52,049 nt of DNA from Thermoleophilia bacterium (GTDB lineage: Bacteria > Actinomycetota > Thermoleophilia > Gaiellales > Gaiellaceae), in the NCBI GenBank assembly GCA_025929895.1, contig JAICPI010000014.1:1-52049 (forward strand). Direction: 5' to 3'. The position numbers were made by a program, and so were the translations under genes. Below, one piece after another: positions 46,353 through 52,049 of the stretch. Position 1 is the stretch's first letter; the number at the start of each line of letters is the position of its first letter. The notes under the pieces were generated by a model that worked only from the letters and a program-made list of their open reading frames with translations, ran no database searches and was not told the origin of the DNA.

Positions 46353-47063
46353 CTACCCCACGGTGACGCCGGCGTCGAGGGCGGACCGCAGCGACGCGAC
46401 GTAGCGTCGCAGCGCCGTTGCCCCCTCTTCGGCGGCGAGCAGCGCCGCGGAGCCCACGACGACGCCGTCGCAGAGCTCGGCCGCCGCGGCGGCCTGGTCG
46501 GGCGTCGAGATCCCGAAGCCGGCGTAGAGGGGAACGCTCGTCGCGGCGCGGGCGCGCGAGACGAGCCCCGGAAGCGCGGGGGAGAGCGCGTCACGGGCGC
46601 CCGTCGTGCCGGTCAGCGTGACGAGGTAGAGCCACCCGTCGGTCCGCTCCGCCGCGAGCCGGATCCGCTCGTCGGTCGACGTGGGGGCGACGAGCTGGAC
46701 GCGCTCGAGCTCGGGCCGCTCGTCCGCCGGGAGGTCGGCGACGATCAGCGAGTCGGCTCCGGCCGTGCGCGCGTCGCGCGCGAGGCGCTCCCAGCCGTAG
46801 GCCTCGAAGAGCGCGGCGTAGGTCATCGGAACGAGCGGGACGGCGACGCGCTCCCGCGTGCTCGCCAGGCATTCGAGGCACGCTTCGGTCCGCATCCCCT
46901 CCGCGAGCGCGCGCTCGGCGGCGGCGCGGACCACGGGGCCGTCGGCGAGCGGGTCGGAGAACGGGAAGCCGAGCTCGACCAGGTCGGCGCCGCCGTCGAC
47001 CGCCGCCTCGGCGAGCTCGGGCGTCCCGCGCCCGCACATGAGGTAGACCGCGAGCTGCTTCAC
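46353..47063 (-). CDS. trpA: Tryptophan synthase alpha subunit
   Basis: 236 aa, slightly shorter than usual because the N-terminal helix is missing (it starts [13 protein letters not shown]). It splits indole-3-glycerol phosphate and channels indole to TrpB. The catalytic Glu is in [15 protein letters not shown] and the catalytic Asp in [23 protein letters not shown] and LYAGFGIST are the phosphate-binding loops. GTG start overlapping the trpB stop (GTGA). Last gene of the trp operon. Confidence 0.96.
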   Translation of the reverse strand: MKQLAVYLMCGRGTPELAEAAVDGGADLVELGFPFSDPLADGPVVRAAAERALAEGMRTEACLECLASTRERVAVPLVPMTYAALFEAYGWERLARDARTAGADSLIVADLPADERPELERVQLVAPTSTDERIRLAAERTDGWLYLVTLTGTTGARDALSPALPGLVSRARAATSVPLYAGFGISTPDQAAAAAELCDGVVVGSAALLAAEEGATALRRYVASLRSALDAGVTVG

Positions 47064-48160
47064 GTGACCTGCGCGAGGTCCTTGTCGCCGCGGCCCGAGA
47101 GGCAGACGACGACGAGCTCCGCGTCGAGCTCGGCGGCGCGCGCGAGCGCGTGGGCGGGCTCGAGCGCGGGGAGGATGCCCTCGGTCCTAGCCAGCCGGTG
47201 GAACGCCGCGAGCGCTTCCTCGTCGCTCGCGCCGACGTACTCGGCGCGGCCGCTGTCGCGCAGGTGCGCGTGCTCGGGCCCGACGCCCGGGTAGTCGAGC
47301 CCGGCGGAGATCGAGTGCGCGTCGAGGACCTGCCCGTCGGCGTCGGCGAGCACCGAGGAGCGCGCCCCGTGCAGGACGGCCGGACGGCCGCCGCCGAGCG
47401 ACGCCGCGCCAGCCGCCTCCACGCCGACCAGGCGGACGTCGTCGTCCACGAACCCGGCGAAGATCCCGATCGCGTTGGAGCCGCCGCCGACGCAGGCGAC
47501 GACCGCGTCGGGGAGGCGGCCTTCGACGGCGAGCACCTGCTCGCGCGCCTCGCGGCCGATCACGGACTGGAGCTCGCGCACGAGCTCCGGGTAGGGGTGC
47601 GGCCCGACGCAGGAGCCGATCAGGTAGTGGGTCGTCTCGACGTTCGCGATCCAGTCGCGGATCGCCTCGCTCGTCGCCTCCTTCAGCGTGCGCGTGCCGA
47701 ACTCGACCGCGCGTACCTCCGCGCCGAGCAGGTGCATCCGCTGGACGTTCGGGCGCTGCCGTTCCATGTCCTCGGAGCCCATGTAGACGACGCACTCCAG
47801 TCCGAAGCGCGCGCAGACGGTCGCCGTCGCGACGCCGTGCTGGCCCGCGCCGGTCTCGGCGACGATCCGGCGCTTGCCGAGCCGGCGCGCGAGCACCGCC
47901 TGTCCGAGCGCGTTGTTCAGCTTGTGCGCGCCGGTGTGGAGCAGGTCCTCGCGCTTGAGGTAGAGCCGCTTGCCCGGAGCGAAGCGCTCGGCGAGCGTGA
48001 GCGGGGTCGGGCGGCCGGCGTAGCGCGTGAGCAGGTCGTGCAGCTCGGCGTGGAAGGCGTCGTCGGCGAACGCCGCGCGCCAGCCGGCCTCGAGCTCGTC
48101 CAGCGCGGGGATCAGCGTCTCCGGCACGAACCGTCCACCGTACTCGCCGTAGGTCAGCAT
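47060..48160 (-). CDS. trpB: Tryptophan synthase beta subunit
   Basis: 366 aa, the TrpB1 type. It joins indole and serine using PLP. The PLP lysine is in [16 protein letters not shown], with the preceding [18 protein letters not shown] is the catalytic loop, [12 protein letters not shown] the PLP phosphate cup and LSGRGDKDL the C-terminal motif. ATG at 48160 overlaps the end of trpCF (ATGCTGA). Length is a little below the usual 390-400 because the N-terminus is compact. Confidence 0.97.
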   Translation of the reverse strand: MLTYGEYGGRFVPETLIPALDELEAGWRAAFADDAFHAELHDLLTRYAGRPTPLTLAERFAPGKRLYLKREDLLHTGAHKLNNALGQAVLARRLGKRRIVAETGAGQHGVATATVCARFGLECVVYMGSEDMERQRPNVQRMHLLGAEVRAVEFGTRTLKEATSEAIRDWIANVETTHYLIGSCVGPHPYPELVRELQSVIGREAREQVLAVEGRLPDAVVACVGGGSNAIGIFAGFVDDDVRLVGVEAAGAASLGGGRPAVLHGARSSVLADADGQVLDAHSISAGLDYPGVGPEHAHLRDSGRAEYVGASDEEALAAFHRLARTEGILPALEPAHALARAAELDAELVVVCLSGRGDKDLAQVT

Positions 48161-49335
48161 CGCGCGGCCTCGACGAAGGCGCGCACGCGCGCGTGGTCCT
48201 TCACCCCGGGCGCCGTCTCGAGCGAGGAGCTGGCGTCGACGGCCCACGGCCGCACGGCCGCGATCGCGTCGCGGACGTTCTCGGGGGAGAGCCCACCGGC
48301 GAGCATCACCCGCCCGTCCGCGGCGGCGGCGCGCTGGAGGTGGAGCGGATCGTCCCGGTCCCACGGGCGATCGACCACGAGCACCGTGGGCCGGTCAGCA
48401 AGTACCAGACTGGTACTTGCCGTGTTTCGGCCCAGCACGGCCTCTCGGCTGCGGTGCCCGTTCTCTCGGCGATAGATCTGGATCAGGTCGGCCGGCGTCT
48501 CCTCGACGTCCTCGACGAAGACCGCGACCGAGAGGACGGTGTCCGGCACGTCGAGGACGCGCGGCGCGCGCCGCGGCGTCTCGCGGGCGAGGATGAAGCC
48601 GACGAGGTCGGCGCCCGCGTCGACGGCCGCGTCGACGTCCTCCTGGCGCGTCAGGCCGCACACCTTGACGAGCGGCCGCGCGAGCAGCTCCGTGAGCTTC
48701 GCGCCGGGGTCGTCGGCGCGCATCAGGGCGCTGCCGACGAGGATCGCGTCGGCGCCGGCGAGCTCCGCGGCGGCGGCCTGCCCACGCGAGTGCACGCCGC
48801 TCTCCGCCACCACGACGCGTCCAGGAGGTGCGGCGGCGACGAGGTCGAGCTGCGTCCCCCGGTCGATCTCGAACGTGCTCAGGTCGCGCGCGTTGAGCCC
48901 GATCACCTCGGCCGGCAACGCCGCCGCCCGGCGCAGCTCGTCGGCGTCGTGCGCCTCGACGAGCGCGTCGAGCTCGAGCTCCCGGGCGCACGCGAGCAGC
49001 GTGCGGGCGCGCTCGTCGTCGAGGTCGCGCAGCAGGAGCAGGACCGCGTCGGCGCCTGCCTCCTTCAGCTCGCGCAGCTCGTGCTCGCGGGTGAAGAAGC
49101 CCTTGGCGAGGATCGGCACCGCCGTCGCGGCGCGCGCGGCGCGCAGGTCGTCGATCGTGCCGCCGAAGCGCTCGTCGACGAGCACCGACAGCGCGGCGGC
49201 CCCGGCAGTCGCGAACTCCGCGGCGAGCCGCGCCGGGTCGGCGTCCGGGCGGAGGTCGCCCGCCGAGGGCGAGCGTCGCTTGATCTCGGCGATCGCGCCG
49301 AGCCCCGGGGCGGCGAGCGCTTCGCGGAAGCTCAC
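48154..49335 (-). CDS. trpCF: Fused indole-3-glycerol phosphate synthase / phosphoribosylanthranilate isomerase
   Basis: 393 aa. TrpC (about 1-220) has [14 protein letters not shown], the catalytic lysine in VPILAKGFF (most relatives have LRKDF), LVEAHD and [13 protein letters not shown]. TrpF (about 225-393) has the catalytic Cys in [11 protein letters not shown] and Asp in AVDASSSLE. Between [17 protein letters not shown] and VLVVDRPW, a short insert [12 protein letters not shown] coincides with a perfect 23-base palindrome (48398-48420) and keeps the frame open. GTG start overlapping the trpD stop. This order, C fused to F, catalyses two consecutive steps out of pathway order. Confidence 0.94.
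   Translation of the reverse strand: MSFREALAAPGLGAIAEIKRRSPSAGDLRPDADPARLAAEFATAGAAALSVLVDERFGGTIDDLRAARAATAVPILAKGFFTREHELRELKEAGADAVLLLLRDLDDERARTLLACARELELDALVEAHDADELRRAAALPAEVIGLNARDLSTFEIDRGTQLDLVAAAPPGRVVVAESGVHSRGQAAAAELAGADAILVGSALMRADDPGAKLTELLARPLVKVCGLTRQEDVDAAVDAGADLVGFILARETPRRAPRVLDVPDTVLSVAVFVEDVEETPADLIQIYRRENGHRSREAVLGRNTASTSLVLADRPTVLVVDRPWDRDDPLHLQRAAAADGRVMLAGGLSPENVRDAIAAVRPWAVDASSSLETAPGVKDHARVRAFVEAARC
48398..48420. repeat. 23-base palindromic element inside trpF
   Basis: Arms GCAAGTACCAG (48398-48408) and CTGGTACTTGC (48410-48420) are perfect complements around one A. It is AT-richer than its surroundings and encodes, in frame, part of an insert in the TrpF domain. 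It looks like a small inserted palindromic element rather than ancestral coding sequence. Confidence 0.7.
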
Positions 49336-50357
49336 GCCGGCACCGCTTCCTGTGAGAACTCGACGAGCTTCGCGAGCCGCTCCGCGGCGGCGCCGGAGTC
49401 GAGCGCCTCACGCGCGAGCGCGAGCCCCTCGCGCAGGTCGGTCGCGTGCCCGCCCGCGGCGATCGCGCCCGCCGCGTTCAGGAGGATGGCGTCGCGCGCG
49501 CCGCCCGCCTCGGCCCCGTCGAAGATCGCGCGGATCCGCGCCGCGTTCTCCTCCGGCGTGCCCCCGCGCAGATCGCTCGGGTCGCAGCGCGGGACGCCGA
49601 GCTCCAGCGGGTCGATCGTCCGCTCGTGCACGTCGCCGTGGACGACCTCGCCGACGAGGTTCGGTCCGGCGGGCGAGAGCTCGTCGATCCCCGCGGCGCC
49701 GTGCACGACGAACGCGTGCCGGGCGCCGAGCCGCGCGAGCACCTCCGCCAGCGTGCGCACGAGCTCGGGCGCGTACACGCCGACCACCTGCGCGCGCGCC
49801 CCGGCCGGGTTCGTCAGCGGGCCGAGCACGTTGAAGACCGTGCGCGCAGCGAGCTCGCGCCGCACCGGTGCGGCGTGCCGCATCGCCGGGTGGTGCATGG
49901 GCGCGAACATGAAGCCGAAGCCGAGCTCGTCGATCGAGCGCGCGATCCGCCCGGGCTCGAGCTCGAGCCGGACGCCGAGCGCCTCCAGCACGTCCGCGGA
50001 GCCCGACGAGGACGAGACCGCGCGGTTGCCGTGCTTCGCGACCGCGGAGCCGGCCGCGGCCGCGACGAGCGCCGCCGCGGTCGAGATGTTGAGCGTGTGC
50101 GCGCCGTCGCCGCCGGTGCCTGCGGTGTCGACGAGGTCGGAGCGCGTCGCGACGACGGGGACGACGTGCGCGCGCATCGCCTCGGCGAAGCCGGCGATCT
50201 CGTCCGCGGTCTCGCCCTTCAGCCGCAGCGCGACGAGGAAGCCGCCGATCTGCGCGGGCGTCGCCTCGCCGCGCATGATCCCGTCCATCACGTCGCGCGC
50301 GTCGTCGCGCGAGAGGTCGCGCCGGTCGAGCAGCGCCGTCAGCGCGCGCTGGATCAC
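49332..50357 (-). CDS. trpD: Anthranilate phosphoribosyltransferase
   Basis: 341 aa, normal length. It joins anthranilate and PRPP. The PRPP-binding motif DTAGTGGDGAHTLNIST (about residue 75) and KHGNRAVSSSSGSADVLEALG are intact, as is FMFAPMHHPAMRH and the conserved NPAGA in LGPLTNPAGARAQVVGVY. GTG start overlapping the trpG stop (GTGA). The N-terminal 18-residue DRRDLSRDDARDVMDGIM is the usual helical domain. Confidence 0.97.
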   Translation of the reverse strand: MIQRALTALLDRRDLSRDDARDVMDGIMRGEATPAQIGGFLVALRLKGETADEIAGFAEAMRAHVVPVVATRSDLVDTAGTGGDGAHTLNISTAAALVAAAAGSAVAKHGNRAVSSSSGSADVLEALGVRLELEPGRIARSIDELGFGFMFAPMHHPAMRHAAPVRRELAARTVFNVLGPLTNPAGARAQVVGVYAPELVRTLAEVLARLGARHAFVVHGAAGIDELSPAGPNLVGEVVHGDVHERTIDPLELGVPRCDPSDLRGGTPEENAARIRAIFDGAEAGGARDAILLNAAGAIAAGGHATDLREGLALAREALDSGAAAERLAKLVEFSQEAVPA

Positions 50358-50914
50358 GACGCCTCCAGGAAGTTGCGCGCGAGCTCGCTACCCACCGGCG
50401 TCAGCACCGACTCGGGATGGAACTGCACCCCGTCGACGGGCAGCTCGCGGTGGCGGACGGCCATGATCTCGCCGTCCTCCGCGTGGGCGGAGACCTCGAG
50501 CTCGTCGGGCACCGCCGTCGCGGCGAGCGAGTGGTAGCGCCCCGCCTCGAACGCCTCCGGGAGGCCCTCGAAGAGGCCGCGGCCGTCGTGGACGACCGTC
50601 GCCGACTTCCCGTGCACGAGCTCGCGCGCGAAGCCGACCGTGCCGCCGAACGCCTCCACGATCGCCTGGTGGCCGAGGCAGACGCCGAGCGTGCGCGTCC
50701 GCGGCGCGAGCCGACGCACGATCTCGATCGTCGCGCCCGCGTCGGCCGGGCGACCGGGCCCGGGGGAGACGACGAGGTGCGAGGGCGCGAGGCGCTCGGC
50801 CTCGTCGGCGTCGAGCTCGTCGTTTCGCCTGACGACGACGTCCGCGCCGAGCTCGCCGAACAGGTGCGCGAGGTTGTACGTGAACGAGTCGTAGTTGTCG
50901 ACGAGCAGGATCAC
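50354..50914 (-). CDS. trpG: Anthranilate synthase glutamine amidotransferase component
   Basis: 186 aa. It provides ammonia from glutamine to TrpE. The nucleophile Cys is in LGVCLGHQAI, and the His-Glu pair in VQFHPESVLT; LLVDNYDSFTYNL and VSPGPGRPADAG are the other diagnostic stretches. GTG start overlapping the trpE stop (GTGA). The same subunit may serve p-aminobenzoate synthase, as in some bacteria with one shared amidotransferase; no pabB is in view. Confidence 0.96.
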   Translation of the reverse strand: MILLVDNYDSFTYNLAHLFGELGADVVVRRNDELDADEAERLAPSHLVVSPGPGRPADAGATIEIVRRLAPRTRTLGVCLGHQAIVEAFGGTVGFARELVHGKSATVVHDGRGLFEGLPEAFEAGRYHSLAATAVPDELEVSAHAEDGEIMAVRHRELPVDGVQFHPESVLTPVGSELARNFLEAS

Positions 50915-52049
50915 GAGCGTGCCTCCGCCAGCCGGATCGCCGTCTCGAGCGCGGCCAGCTTGTTCAGGCACTCCTGTTGCTCGGCCTGCGGGTCCGAGTC
51001 GGCGACGATGCCCGCGCCCGCCTGGAGGTGGGCGACCCCGTCGTGCAGGACGATCGTGCGGATCGCGATGCACGTGTCGAACGCCTCGCCGGGGAGGGCG
51101 TAGCCGACCGCGCCGGCGTACGGCCCGCGGCGATAGCCCTCGAGCTCCGAGATGATCTGCATCGCGCGCACCTTCGGCGCGCCGCTGACCGTGCCCGCGG
51201 GGAAGCACGCGCGCAGGAGGTCGAAGTGCGAGACCTCCTCGCGGAGCGTGCCGACCACCTCGGAGACGAGGTGGGTCACGTGCGAGAAGCGCTCCGCCTC
51301 CATCATCCGCGCGACCTCGACCGAGCCCGGCACGCAGACGCGCGAGAGGTCGTTGCGGCCGAGGTCGACGAGCATCACGTGCTCCGCGCGGTCCTTCTCG
51401 CTCGCGAGCAGGCGAGCCGCGTCGCCCTCCGCGCGCGCGACGGTGCCGGCGATCGGGTTCACGCTCGCGCGCCGGCCCTCCGCCTTGACGAGCGTCTCGG
51501 GCGAGGAGCCGACGAGCGCGAGGCCGTCCAGCTCGAGCAGGAACAGGTACGGCGACGGGTTGACTCGGCGCAGCGAGCGGTAGAGCTCGACCGCGCCCGC
51601 CGAGGTGGGGCGCTCGGCCCGCTGCGAGAGGACGACCTGGAACGCGTTGCCCGCGCGGATGTGATCCATCGCGGCGCGGACGATGCGCTCGTACTCGTGG
51701 CGCGACGGCAGCCGCCGCAGCGCGCCCGCGACCGCGCCATCTCCGGTCGGAAGCTCGCCGAGCGGCGCGTCGAGCAGCGCCTCCACCTCGGCCGGGTCGC
51801 CGCAGAGCACCTCGGCCAGCCCGGAGACGTGGTCGAACCGGACGAGCACGTCGGCGACGACGAAGCGGCTCTCCGGCAGGTCGGGCCCCGCGGTCGGGAG
51901 CGGCACCGTCGGCTCGAGCCTGGCGACGTGGTCGTAGGAGACGTAGCCGACCACGGGCTCCCCGCAGGCCTCCGCCTCGTCGACGTCGACGAGGCGCGAG
52001 CCGGCGCCGACGAGCGAGTAGCGCCCGAGCCGGCCATGCTCGACCGACT
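50911..52049 (-). CDS. trpE: Anthranilate synthase component I (5' end outside the window)
   Basis: 379 codons are present; the frame is open to the window edge, where it reads SVEHGRLGRYSLVGAGSR, close to the conserved N-terminal LGRYSxxG. It makes anthranilate from chorismate with TrpG. Catalytic-domain motifs are NPIAGTVARAEGD, LVDLGRNDLSRVC, RACFPAGTVSGAPK and the final AGAGIVADSDP. The very N-terminal Trp-feedback site (LLES-type) is cut off. It is the first visible gene of the operon, so any leader peptide or attenuator lies outside. Confidence 0.95.
   Translation of the reverse strand, partial: SVEHGRLGRYSLVGAGSRLVDVDEAEACGEPVVGYVSYDHVARLEPTVPLPTAGPDLPESRFVVADVLVRFDHVSGLAEVLCGDPAEVEALLDAPLGELPTGDGAVAGALRRLPSRHEYERIVRAAMDHIRAGNAFQVVLSQRAERPTSAGAVELYRSLRRVNPSPYLFLLELDGLALVGSSPETLVKAEGRRASVNPIAGTVARAEGDAARLLASEKDRAEHVMLVDLGRNDLSRVCVPGSVEVARMMEAERFSHVTHLVSEVVGTLREEVSHFDLLRACFPAGTVSGAPKVRAMQIISELEGYRRGPYAGAVGYALPGEAFDTCIAIRTIVLHDGVAHLQAGAGIVADSDPQAEQQECLNKLAALETAIRLAEARS

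Noticed and set aside
1-52049. tRNA, rRNA, riboswitch or prophage features
   Set aside because: I saw no cloverleaf, conserved rRNA segment, preQ1-type aptamer before queF (its leader is absent) or phage genes; a covariance-model search would be decisive.

Overview
The window is very GC-rich and gene-dense. It comes from a bacterium that is almost certainly an Actinomycetota member: it has the actinobacterial/archaeal mismatch endonuclease NucS, LtrA, a LuxR-type LAL regulator, a SigG-like ECF factor, many GTG/TTG starts and GTGA stop/start overlaps. The style fits a Thermoleophilia-like lineage, but the class is inferred. No rRNA, tRNA or CRISPR array was recognised.

Layout. 1-3.0 kb: the end of a DsbA-like domain, a HAD phosphatase with a HAD remnant beside it, a small membrane protein, msrA and a cupin. 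3.2-4.0 kb: a broken quinone-oxidoreductase gene. 4.2-9.5 kb: a nucleoside deoxyribosyltransferase-like gene divergent from queF. These are followed by a tightly overlapped minus-strand operon (FAD oxidoreductase, CDP-alcohol phosphatidyltransferase, folE, RibD/DHFR-like reductase) facing a Cys-rich SufR-like regulator. 9.6-13.9 kb: four exported proteins. 14-19.1 kb: a LAL regulator, a DUF4242 protein, a vanadium-haloperoxidase-type enzyme and a methyltransferase. 19.1-25.4 kb: VanW, an ECF sigma factor, a STAS protein, an MFS pump, an ABC-2 exporter pair and phhB. 25.5-30.1 kb: an OmpR-type two-component pair, small proteins, a GFA-family protein and LtrA. 30.2-33.4 kb: two coupled dynamin/YfjP-like GTPases. 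33.4-34.8 kb: a RAYT transposase between two REP palindromes, then nucS. 34.8-37.0 kb: a methyltransferase, YqgE/AlgH and a TPR protein. 37.1-45.7 kb: a signalling hub of three histidine kinases, two NarL regulators, a lone receiver and a REC-HD-GYP-REC protein. 46.3-52.0 kb: trpE-G-D-CF-B-A, every junction overlapping, with trpE cut by the window end.

Themes. Genes without a Shine-Dalgarno often have a TAnnnT hexamer exactly 6-7 nt before the start codon, which implies leaderless transcripts; two divergent promoters have overlapping -10 boxes. All three convergent neighbour pairs share one CTAG as both stop codons. The best candidates for something undescribed are the SufR-like/FAD reductase/CDP-alcohol transferase/FolE/RibD-like operon, the multi-kinase hub bracketed by two copies of a 20-nt palindrome, and a palindromic element inserted in frame in trpF.
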